The notes under the pieces are model-generated. The model was not told the DNA's origin. It made no database searches and saw only the letters and a list, made by a program, of their open reading frames with translations. Shown piece by piece: positions 48,420 to 60,800 of a DNA stretch of 64,000 nucleotides. Position 1 is the first letter of the stretch. Each line of letters opens with the position of its first letter. A program made the position numbers and the translations under genes. The DNA comes from Penium margaritaceum (Eukaryota > Streptophyta > Zygnematophyceae > Desmidiales > Peniaceae), in assembly GCA_023375785.1 (NCBI GenBank), contig SZWC01006806.1, positions 6,502 through 70,501 on the forward strand, written 5' to 3'.

Positions 48420-48782
48420 ATGTCCAGACCTCTTTTACCGCCAGATGGACGCAAATTCAAGTCAACCGTCACATGGACGGTCTTTTCCTACATCATCATC
48501 AATGGCAAGCCACAGGCATCCCGCAACGTTTGCCCTCGAAAGAAGGGGCTCAAGGGGACGTTTGCGATGAACCAAAGCGTCAGGAGTGGCATGTGGAAGC
48601 ACCTCCGTCTCGTCCTCCAAGCCAAGTGGAAACAGCTCAAGCAGATGAAGGCGGCACAGACTCCCCAGGCTGCAGCTGAGCATTCCATGACCATAGCGAA
48701 CATGGCGTTGGCTCGAAGTCCGTCGTGGCATGCTCTGTCGCCGGCGTGGGCATCTGTCACCAAAGCACCATTGAAAGAGTGA
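48420..48782 (+). CDS. Hypothetical 120-codon frame, unrecognised
   Basis: This is the one plus-strand frame in the low-copy islands with fairly protein-like make-up: basic, with MSRPLLPPDGRKFKS at the start and a Lys/Gln-rich AKWKQLKQMKAAQ stretch near residues 68-80 that could be helical. I recognise no family. The frame crosses the island edge into satellite (about codon 113 onward), so its end is not that of a functional gene. It may be a fragment of a captured or decayed gene, or chance. No promoter or splice context can be argued. Confidence 0.2.
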   Translation: MSRPLLPPDGRKFKSTVTWTVFSYIIINGKPQASRNVCPRKKGLKGTFAMNQSVRSGMWKHLRLVLQAKWKQLKQMKAAQTPQAAAEHSMTIANMALARSPSWHALSPAWASVTKAPLKE

Positions 48783-49904
48783 TAATGTGACCTAAGAACC
48801 ATTGATGCAGCAAACGTGTGATCAAAGCACCATCGAATCAGTGATAGTGTAACAAAAACACTATAAACACGGTGAAAATGGTACCAAAGCACCATTGCAA
48901 CAGTGATAATGTGTCCTAAGTAGCAAACAAACAGTGACAATGTGACCAAGGGACCATTGAGATAGTGATAATGTGACATAAGCACTCTATACACTCTGAA
49001 CGTGTAACCAAATAACAATTGAAATAGTGATAATGTGACCGAAGAACAATAGACGCAGTGAATATGCAACACACCATTGAAACAGTGCTAATGAAACCAA
49101 AGAGCCATAGACGTAATGAAAGTGTGATGAAAGCACCATTGAAGCAATGATGTTGTGAGTAAAGTAGAATACACACAGTGAAAATGTGACAAAAGTACCA
49201 TTGAAACAGTGCTAATATAACCCAATCACCGGAGGCATAATGAACGTGTGATCAAAGAACCATTGAAGCAGTGATAATGTGACCTTAGCATCATACCCGT
49301 AGTGAAAGTGTGACCAAAACACCATTGAATCAGTGATAGTGTGGCCTAAGCACCAATGGCACTGTGGAAGTGTGACCAAAGCACCATTGAAACAATGATA
49401 ATGTGACATAAGAACCACAGACACAGTGAAAATGTTATTAAAGCACCATTGAAAAAATGATGGTGTGACCTAGGCACCATATATACAGTGATTGTGTGAC
49501 CAAAGCACCATTGAAATATTGACAAAGTAACCATAGAACCACATAACATTTAATGTCTGCCCAAAGCACATTTGAAATAGTGTTGATGTCATGTAAGCAC
49601 CATGGACACAATGACCATGTGACCAAAGCACCATTGAAAGTGTGATACAATGACCACATCACCATAGACATGGTGGAAGGGTGACCAAATGATCCTTAAA
49701 ACAGTTCAAATGTGATTGGAGTCACTACAGAGAGTGAAAGTTTGACTTAAGTGCTATTGAAAGAGTGATAACGTGACCAGAGCAGCGTAGACACATTGAG
49801 AGTGTGACTAAATCACCATTTAAACATAGGTAATGTTAGCAAAGTACCATAGACATTGTACAAGTGACCAATGCACCATTGAAACATTGATATTGTAACC
49901 AAAA
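48757..49904 (+). repeat. 31-bp satellite, forward orientation, domain 9
   Basis: About 1.15 kb of diverged A/B units between the low-copy island and the next orientation switch. The right edge is ATTGTAACCAAAAG (ending 49904) against CTACTTTGGTCACAC. The two sides meet at the same phase of the unit, giving a small hairpin (CCAAAAG, ACTA, CTTTGG). Confidence 0.9.
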
Positions 49905-52900
49905 GACTACTTTGGTCACACTTTCACTGTGGCAATGGTGCTTTGTTCACATTATCACTGTTTTAATGGTGCTTTGGTCACACTTTCACCGTGTCTATGG
50001 TGCATTGGTTACACTATCACTGTTTCAATGGTGCTTTGGTCCCACTTTCACTGTGTCTATGTTGCTTTGGTCACATTATTGCTGTTTCAATGATGCATTG
50101 CTCATACTTTCACCAGGTCTAGTGTGCTTTGGTCACATCATTTGTGCTTTATTGGTGCTTTGGTCACACTCTCAATGTGTCTATGGTGCGTTTTTCACAT
50201 TATCCCAATTTCAATGGTGCATTGGTCACACTTTCATTGTGTCTATGGTGCTTGGGTAAACTTATCACTATTTTCATGTTGCTTTTGTCACACTTTCACT
50301 TTGTCTATGATGTTTAGGTCACAATTCACTATTTCAATGGTGCTTCAGTCACACTCTCTGTGTGTCTTTAGTGGTGATGTCACATTATCACTATTTTAAT
50401 GGTCCGTTGGTCGCAGTTTTAATGTGTATGTGCTGCTTACGCCACATGATCACGATTTCAATGGTACTTTGGTCACACTTCCACTGTGTCTATAGTGCTT
50501 TGGTCACATAATCACTGTTTTCATGGTGCTTTTGTCACACTTTCATTGTGACAATGGTGCTTATGTCACTTTATTAGTGTTTCAATGTTGCTTTGGTCAC
50601 AATTTCACTTTGCCTATGGTGCTTAGGTCACATTATCATTGTTTCAATGGTGTTTTGGTCACACCTTCACTGTCTACGGTACCTATGTCACATTATCACT
50701 GTTTCAATGTTACTTTGGTCACACTTTCAATGTGGCTATGGTGCTTTGGTCACATTATCAATGTTTCAATGGTGCTTTGGTCACATAGTCACTATGTTTA
50801 TGGTGCGTATGTCACATTATCACTCTTTCAATGGTGCTTTGGTCACACTTCCACTGTGTTTGTGGTATGTTTCCACATCATCATTGTTTCAATGGTGGGT
50901 TGGTCACACGCTCACTGTGTTTATGGTGCGTTGGTCACATTGTCATAATTTAAATGGTACTTTGGTCACACTTTAACTGTGTCGATCATGCTTTGGTCAC
51001 AGTATCACTGTTTCAATGGTGCTTTGGTCACTATTTCATTGTGTCCATGGTGCTTATGCCATGTTTTCAGAGTTTCAATGGTACTTTGGTCACACGTTTA
51101 TTGTGTCTATAGTGTTACAGTCATATCATCACTGTTCCGATGTTGTGTTTGTCTCGCTTTCGCTGTGTCCATGGTGCTTTGGTCGCTCTTTCAAAGTTTC
51201 AATAATGCTTTGGTCATGTTTCACTATGTCTATAGTACTTAGGTCATGTTATCATTGTTTTAATGATGTTTTGGTCACATTTTCACTGTGTCTTTAGTGT
51301 ATTTAGGTCACATTATCATTGAATCAATAGTTCTTTGGTCATATTTTCACTGTGTCTATGGTACTTACGTCATTTATCACTGTTGCAATGGTGCTTTGGT
51401 CACACTTTCACTGTGTCTATAGTGCTTATGTTACATCATCACTGTTTATATGGTGCTTTGATCACACGTTTCACTGTGTTTATGGTAGTGTGGTCACATT
51501 ATCACTCTTTCAATAGTGCTTTGGTCACAATTTCACTCTGTTCATGGTGCTTAAGTAATGTTATCACTGTTTCAATGGTGCTTTGGTCAAACTTTCATCG
51601 TGTTAATGGTCATTAGATCACATTCTCACTGTTTCAAAAGTGTTTTGATCACTCTTTTATGTGTCTATGGTGCTTTGATCCCATTATCACTATTAAAATG
51701 GTGCTTTGGTGACCCCTTCACTATGTCTATGGTGTCTTGGTAACATTATCACTGTTTCAATGGTGCTCCAGTGACACCTTTCCTGTGTCTGTGGTGCTTA
51801 GGTCACATCATCACTTCTTCAAGGGTGTTTTGATCACAATTTCAAAGTGTTTATAGTGCTTAGGTGAATTTATTACAGTTTCAATGGTGTTTTTGTCACA
51901 CTTGAACTGTTTTTATTGTGCGTATGTCACATTATTGCTGTTTCAATGGTGCTTTGGTCACATTTTCAGTGTATCTATAGTTCCTATGTCACATTATCAA
52001 TATTTCAATGGTCCTTTTGTCACATTTTCACTGTGTCTCTGCTGCTTAGGACAGGTTATAACGATTTCAATGGTGCCTTGGTCACACTTTCATTGTGTCC
52101 ATCGTGCTTACGTCACATTGGCACTATTTCAATGGTGCTTTGGTCACACTTTCAATTTGTCTATGGTGTTTACATCGCATTTTCACCGTTTCAATGGAGC
52201 TTTGCTGACACTTTCCGTGTTTCTATAGTGGTTATGTCATATTATCACTGCTTTAATGGTCCTTTGGTCACATTTTTACTATGTATTTGCTGCCTATGAT
52301 GCATTACTATGATTTCAATGGTACTTTGGTCACACGTTCACTGTGTCTATAGTGCTTTGGTCTCATCCTCGCTGTTTTAATGGTACCTTTGTCAGACTTG
52401 CATTGTGTCAACGGTGCTTATGTCACATGATGAGTGTTTCAATGGTACTTTGGTCACACTTTCACTTTGTCTATGGTGCTTATGTCACATTATCACCGTT
52501 TCAATGGTGCTTTGGTCACACTTTCATTGTCTATGGTACTTAGGTCACATTATCACTTTTTCCATTATGCTTTGGTCACAACTTCACTGTTACTATGGTG
52601 CTTTGGTTACACTATCAATGTTTCAATTGTGCTTGGCTTACACTTTCATTGTGTCTTTGGTGCTTAGGTCACATTATCACTCTTTCAATGGTGCGTGGGT
52701 CACACGTTTGCCGTGTCTATGGTACTTTGGTCACATCATCATTGTGTCAATGGTGCTTTGGTCACACTTTCACTTTGTTTATGGTTCTTTGGTCACATTA
52801 TCACAGTTAAAATGGTTCTTTGGTCACACCTAAACAGTGTATATTGAGCTTTGATCACACTATCACTGTCTCAATGGTGCGTTGGTCACACTTTCACTGT

Positions 52901-54889
52901 GCATGGTGCTGGTGTCCTGTTATCACTATTTCAATGGTACTTTGGTCACACTTTCACCGAGTCTATAGTGCTATAATCATTTTATCGCTGTTTGATGGTG
53001 TGTTTGTCTCACTTTCTCTGTGTCTATGTTGCTTTGGTCGCTGTATCACGGTTTCAATGGTGCTTTGGTCGTGTTTTTACTATGTCTATAGTTCTTAGGT
53101 CGTTTTATCATCATTTCAATGACGCTTTGGTCACAATTTTACTCTTCATTTGGTGGGTAGGTCACATTGTCACTGTGTCAATAGTACTTTGGTCACACCT
53201 CCACCGTGTCTATGGTGCTTAAGTCTTTTTATCACTGTGTGTATATAGTGGTTATGTGACATTGTCACTATTTCGATGGTCCTTTGGTCACATTTTAGCT
53301 CTGTATTTACTACCTAGGACACATGATCACTCTTTCAATGTAGCTTTGGTCACACTTTCACTATGTCTCTAGTGATTTGGCCACATTGTCACTGTTTCAA
53401 TGGTGCTCTGGTCAAAAGCTAACCGTGTCAATGGTGCTTAGGTAACACTAACACTGATTCGATGCTACTTTGGTCACACTTTCACTATGTTTGTTATCCT
53501 TGGGTTTCATTATCACAAAATTTAATGGTGCTTTGGTCACACTTTCATTGTGTCTACGGTGCTTTGGTCACATTATCACTGTTTCAATGGTGGTTTGGTC
53601 ACACTTTCATCATGTCAATGGTGCTTATGTCACATTATCACTGTTTCAACGGTGCTTTGGTCACACTTTCACTTTGTTTATGGTTCTTACGTCACAGTAG
53701 GACTGTCTCAATGGTACTTTGGTCACATGTTCACTGTGTTTACGGATCTTTGGTTACATTATCATTGATTGAATAGTGTTTTGTTCCTCATTCACTGTGG
53801 CTATGGTGCTTTGGTCACATTATCTTTGTTTCAATAGTACTTTTATCACATGTTAACTGTCTATGGGACTTACGTCACATTATCACTGTTTCAGTTGTGT
53901 TTTGGTCACACCTTCACTGTGTCTATGGTGCTTTGATCACGTTTTCTTTGTTTCAATGGTACTCTCGTCATACTTTTAGTGTGTTTGTTAGGCGTAGGTG
54001 ACATTATCATTGCTTCAATGGTGCTTTGGTCAAACTTTCACTGGATCTATGGTGCTTAGGTGACATAATCACTGTTTCAATGTTGTTTTGGTGACACTTT
54101 CACTGTGTCTATGGTGTGTAGGTCACATTATCATTGTGTTAATGGTGCTTTGGTCACATTTTCAACGTCTCTTTAGTGCTTATTTCATTTAACTTATACT
54201 CAAAAGGTCCTTTGGTCACATTTTCACCGTGTCTGTGTTGCTTAGGACACAATATCACTGTTTCAATGGCACTTTGGTCACAATTTGAGTGTGTCTATAG
54301 TGCTTTTGTCACATTATCACTTTTTCAATGGTCCTTTGGTCACACTTTTAATTTTTCTATGGTGATTTGGTTACATTTTCTCTGTTTCAATGGTGTTTCG
54401 GTCACGCTTTTGCTGTGTCCATGGTACTTAGGTCCTATTTTCACTACTTTTGTAATGCTTTGGTCACAATTTCACTATGTGTATGGTGTTTTGGACACAT
54501 GATCACTCTTTCCATGTCGTTTTGGTCACGCTCAGACAGTGCCTATGGTGTTTAGGTCAGATTATCACTATTTCAATGGTTGTTTGGTCACACGCCACTG
54601 TGTCTATGGTTCTTAGGGCACACTATCACAGTTTTAATGGTACTCTGGTCACACTTTCATTGTGGTTATGGTGCTTTGGTCACACTATTGCTATTTCAAT
54701 GGTGCTTTTGTCACCCTTCCATTGTGTTTATGGTATTTATGTCATGTTGGAACTCTTTTAATGGTGCTTTCATCCTACTTACACAGTGTATATGGTATTT
54801 AGGTTGCATTGTCACTGATTGAATTTTGCTTTGGTCACACGTTTACTGTGTATATGGTGCTTTGGTTACAATCGCTATTTTAATAGTGC
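49905..54889 (-). repeat. 31-bp satellite, inverted orientation, domain 10
   Basis: The largest inverted domain, 5.0 kb. It contains at least one full 1.86-kb higher-order unit (51148-53002) and matching parts on both sides. Its variant order is that of 8371-10313 in the same orientation and of 4.8-7.6 kb in the opposite orientation. Units here are closer to consensus than in many forward domains. The right switch lies within TTTAATAGTGCAAAGACTG (about 54889). Confidence 0.93.
51148..53002 (-). repeat. 1.86-kb higher-order unit of the 31-bp satellite, second copy
   Basis: TTTGTCTC starts at 51148 and 53003, 1855 bp apart. Landmark runs at 50401 and 52259 lie 747 and 744 bp before them, matching 750 bp in the copy that ends at 10267. 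Stretches such as 50360-50680 and 9470-9690 are nearly identical although 41 kb apart, much closer than adjacent units are to each other. Confidence 0.85.
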
Positions 54890-57800
54890 AAAGACTGAGT
54901 TGAAGTGTAACCAAAGCGCCATTGAAACATTGATGATGCAACCAAAGCACCACAAACACAGAGGAATTGTGACCAGATCACCATTATAATAGTGATAATA
55001 TGACCTAAGTACCATAGACACAACAAAAGTGCAACCAAAGCACCATTGAAATAGTGACAAGTGACCGGGCACCATATACATAGTGAACTCTTGACCAACA
55101 TACCATTAAAGCTGTGAGAGTGTGATTGAAGGACCATGGAGACAGTAAAGATGTGACCATATAACCACTGAAACTGTGACAATGTGACCAAATCACAATA
55201 CACAATGTGAAAGTATGAACAAAACACCATTGAAACAGTAATAATTTGACCAATGTACCATAGACGCAGTGAAATTGTGGCCAAAGCACCATTGAAACAA
55301 TGATCAAGTGACTTACGCACCATAGACATTATGAAAGTGTGACCAACGTACCATTGAAATAGTGACAATGTGACTAAACACCATAGACACGTTCTAAAGT
55401 GTGACCAAAGCACCATAGACACTACGACTTTGCAACTAAAGTACCATGGAAACAGTGATGATGTGACCAACGTATCATAGACGGAGTGAAAGTGTGACCA
55501 AAGCACCATTGAAAGTCACAATGTGACCTAAACACCATATACATGGTAAACGTCTGACCAAAGCATCATTGAAAGAGTGACAACGTAACTAAAGTACAGT
55601 GAAAGTGTGACCAAAACACCACTCATGCAGTGATACTGCGACCTCACTTCTATAGAAACAGTGAAAGTGTGAGAAAAGCACCATTGAAACAATGATGATA
55701 TGACCGGAGCACCATAGACACAGCAAAAGTGTGACCAAAGCACCATTAAAACAGTGATAATGTGACATAAGTGTTATACATGCAGTGAAAGTGTTACCAA
55801 AGCACCATTATAACAATGATAATGTGGCCAAAGTACCTAAGAAACAATGAACGTTTGACCAAAGTACCATTGAATCAGCGACAATGTGACCAAGGGACCA
55901 TAGCCACACTGAGAGTATGACCAAAGCACCTTTGAGGCAGATACAATAAAACAAAAGGACCATAATAACAGTGAATCTGTAACCAAAGCAACATTGAAGT
56001 ATTGATAGTGTAACTAAAGGACCATATAAACATAACAATTTGACCAGCACTCCATTGAACCGGTGATTTTCTTACCTAGGTGCTGAAGATTGTGGAAGTG
56101 TGGCCAAGATATCATTGCAACGGTGATAATGTGACTTAAGCACCATAGACACGGTGACGGTGTGACTAAAGCATTAGTGTAATAGTGATCGTGTTCCCAA
56201 AGTATCGTAGACACAGTATGAATGAGCAAGTCACAACTGTAACTATGATAATATGACATAAGCACTATAGAAGTAGTGAAAGTGTGAACAACGCACCATT
56301 AAAACGGTAATAATATGACCTAAGAATAATGTAAACTGTGAACGTGTGACCAAAGCACCATTAGAGCAGTTCTAAGGTGACCTACACACTATTGACAGAG
56401 AGAATATGACCAAAGTACCATTGAAACAGTGATAATGTGACCAAAGCTCCATAAACACAGTGAAAGTATCAACAGAGCACCATTGAAACAGTCATCATGC
56501 GACAAAGGCACAATAGACACATTTAAAGTATGACCAAAGTACCATTGAAGCAGAGATGTGACCAAAACACCTTGTACACTGTGCATGTTTGACCACAATA
56601 ATGTTGAAAATTTGATAATGTGACCCAAAGCACAATAGGCACAGTGAAAGTGTGACAAACGTACCACTTAAATGGTGGTAATGTGTCCAAGGGACCATGG
56701 GCAGAGTGAAAGTGTGACAAAAGCACCATTGAAATAATGATGATGTAACATAAGCATGATAGACACAGTGAAAGCTTGACCAAAGCACAAATGAAATAGT
56801 GATTATGTGACCTAACCACCATAGACACGCTGATTGTGTGACCATATCACCATAAAAATAGTAATAAGTGACCAAAGCACAATATACACATTGAAGATGT
56901 GACCAAAGGACCATTGAAACTGTGACAAGGTGACCTTAGCATTAAGATGCAGTGAAAGTGTGACCAAAGCACGCTTGAAAATGTAACAATGTAACTAAAG
57001 CACCATAGACACATAACAGTGTGACAAAAGCACCATTGAAAAAATGATGATGTGACAAAGGCACCGTAGACACATTGAAAGTGTGACCAAAGCACCACAG
57101 AAAGAGTGGAAATGTGACCAAAACACCATGAACAGGGTACAAGTATGACCAAACCACCAATGAAACTGTGATAAAATGATTTAAGCACTATTGAAACAGT
57201 GGAAGTGTGACCAAACCAGCATTGAAACAATGATACTGTTACCACACCACCATGGACACAGTGGAAGTTTAACCAAAGCACCATTGAAACAGTGATAATG
57301 TGACCTAAGCACCGTAGACACAGCAAACGTCTGACCAAAGCTCCATTGAAAGAGTGATAATATGACATGTGCACTATAGACACAATGACTGTATAACCAA
57401 GGGACCATTGAAACTATGATAATGTGAAAAAAGTACCAGCGGAACAGTGAGAATGTGACCAAAGTACCATAGAAACAGTGAAAGTATGACCAAAGCACCA
57501 TTGAGAAAGTCATGATGTGACCCCAGCACCATGTACACAGCCAAGGCATGACCAAAGCACCATTGAAACAATGCCAATTTGACATAAGCACCATGTACAC
57601 CGTGAGAGTGTGACAAAAGCACGATTGAAACAAACATATTGTGATGAAAGTACCATGGAAGTATAGTTGTGTGTCCAAAGCACAATTGAAATGATTGTTT
57701 TTTGACCCAAGCACCACACACACAATGACCGTGTGACCAAAGCACCATTGAAACAGTGATAATGTGACGTAAGCACCAAAGCCAGAGTGAAGATGTGACC

Positions 57801-60800
57801 AAAATACAATTAAAACAGTGAACGTGTGACCAAATCACCATAGACACAGTAAAAGGATGACCCACATACCATTGAAACAGTGATAATGTGACCATAACAT
57901 CAATAACAGAGTGAACGTGCGACCAAAGCACCATCAAAACAGTGATCATGTGCCCAAAGGACTAAAGGCATAGTGAATGTGTGACCAAAGCACCGTTGAA
58001 GTAATGATGATGTGACACAAGCACCATAGACACAGTGAATACCTGACCAAAGCACCATAAAAAATGTGATAAGTGACCAAAGCACCATAGACACGTTGAA
58101 GGTGTGACCAAAGTACCATTGAAGCAGTGAAAACTAATTTGAGCATCAAAGACACAGTGAGAGTGTGACCAAAGCACCATTGAAAAAGGTGATGATGTAA
58201 CTAAAGCACCATAGATACATAAAAGTGTGACCAAAGTACCATCAAAACAGTGATGATGTCACCTAAGTACCATAGCCAAACTAAAAGTGACCAAAGCACC
58301 ATTAAAACAGTGATGTTGTGACCAAAATCATCGTAAACATAGTAACAGTGTGACAAAAGCACCATTATAAGAGTGATGATGTGACAATAGCACCAAACAC
58401 AGTATAATTGTGACCCAAACACCATTGAAACAGTGATAGTATGCCCTACGCGCTATACAAACCATGAAAGTGTGACCAAAGCACCATTGGAACAGTGATA
58501 ATGTCACTAAAACACCATGTACCCAACAAGAGCGTGACCAAAGCACCATTATAGCAGTGACAATCCGACCAAAGAACCATTAAAAAGGTGATAATGTGAT
58601 GTGAAACCCACATACACAGTGAAAGTGTGACCAAATCACCATTCAAACAGTGAAAACATGACCAAAGCACCGTAGACACAAAAACGTGTAACCAGAATAC
58701 TGTTGAAATAATGAGAATGCAACCTAAGCACCCTAGACATAGTTCATTTGTGAGCAAAGCACCATTGAAATAGTGACAATGTTACGTAAGCACCGTAAAC
58801 ATAGTGAAAGTGTGACCACGGTACCATTAAAACAGGTAAATGGGACATAAGCATCGTAGACACAGTAAAGATGTAACCAAACCACTACTAAAACATTGAC
58901 AAGTTACCAAGGCACCATAAACACGGTGAAGGTGTGACCAAAGCACCATTAAAACAGTGATAATGTGACCTAAACGTCATAGACACGTTGAAAATATGAC
59001 CAAAGCACCAGTGAAACAGTGAAAATGCAACCAAAGTACCATAGAAACGCAAATGTGTGACCAGAACATAATTGGGACATTGATAATGTGACAACAGTAC
59101 TACAGACACGGTGAAACTGTGACCAACTTACCATTAAAATATTGATCACATGACCTAAGCACTATAGAATTATTGAAAGTGTGACCAAATCACCATTGAA
59201 ACAACGATATTGCGACAACAGCACCATAGACACAGTGAATGTGTGCTCAAAGCACCATTACAACAGTAGTAATGTGACATAAGCACCGAAGACACAGTAA
59301 ACATGTGAGCAAAATATCATTGAAACGATGATAATGTAACGTACGCAGTAAGGACACAATGCAAGTATGACCAGAACACCATTGAAACAACGATAATGTG
59401 ACCAAAGCACTATGGACGATGTGAGAGTATGACCAAGTTACCATTGAAACAGTAAATAGGACCAAAGCACCATAGATTTAATGAAAGTGAGACCAAAGCA
59501 TCATTGAAACAGCAAGAAAATGACCAAAGCACCATAGACACAATGAAAGTGTGACCAAAGTATCATAGAAACAATGATAATGTGACCAAGGCACCATAGA
59601 CATAGTGAAAGTGTGACCAAACCACCATTGAAATAGGGATAACATAACCAAATAACCAGAGACAAAGTCAACTTGTGACCAGTGCCATGTGGACAAAGTG
59701 ATAATGTGACCAAAGTACCAAATACACAGTGAAAGTGTAACCAAAGAGCCATTGAAACACTGATAATGTGACCAAAGAACCATAGACACAATAAACATGT
59801 ATCCAAAGCACCATTGAAATATTGATAATGTGACCTAAGCACCACATTTACAATGAGAGTGTGACCAAAGTACCATGAAAAACAGTGATAATGTGACCTA
59901 AGAACCATAGACACAGCGAATGTGTGACTCAAGCACCATTCAATCATGATTAATATGACCTAAATACCATGGGCACAGAAAAGTGTGACCAGAGTACCAT
60001 TAAAACTACGAGAGCAGGACCTAAGCACCATAGACACAATGAAAGTGTGACCAAATCACCATTGCAACAGTGATATTGTGACAAGAGCACCACAAACACA
60101 GTGAATGTGTGACCAAAGCACCATTGAAATGGTGATAATGTGACCAAAGCACCATAAACAAAGTAAACTTGTGAACAAAGCACCATTTAAACAGCGACAA
60201 TTGGCGATAATGTGACCTAAGCACCATTGAATCAATAGCAATGTGTGTGTTGTAACATAGACAAAGTGAAAGTGTAACCAAAAGCACTGTTTAAACAGTA
60301 ACAATGTAACCAAACAGCCATAGACACATTGAAAGAGTGACCAAAGGACCATTGAAACGTTGATATTGTCACCTAAGCACCATAGACAGAGTGAAAGTAT
60401 GATGCACCATTGAAGCTGTGACAATGTGATCTAAGCACCAAATGCACCGTGAAAGTGCTATAAAAGCACCATTAATCAATGACAATGTGATCAAAGTACC
60501 ATAGTCACGGTGAAAGTGTGACCAAAGCGCTACTGAGACAGTAATAATGTGACAAAAGCACCATAGATGCATTAAAGTGTAACAAAAGCACTATTGCAAT
60601 TTTAATAATGTGACCTAAGCACCATAAGCACAACAAAAGGGTGACCAAAGCACCATTGAAACCACAACAATGTGATCCAAGCACCATACACACTGTGGAA
60701 ATATGACCAAAGTACATTTGATACACTGATAATGTGACAAAAGCAACAAAGAAATCGTGAACAGGTGACCAAAGTTCCATTCAAACACTAATAATGTGAT

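Larger units (their letters stand above)
47888..48756. other. Low-copy island, 0.87 kb, with G and C homopolymer tracts
   Basis: Non-satellite DNA. In order it holds a 92-bp fold-back element candidate (47888-47979), a G run of 12 followed by TTT and six G (48005-48025), a C-rich run with one N (48100-48130), and about 600 bp of moderate-GC sequence including a 120-codon frame. It returns to the 31-bp array at TGTCACCAAAGCACC (about 48757). Confidence 0.6.
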
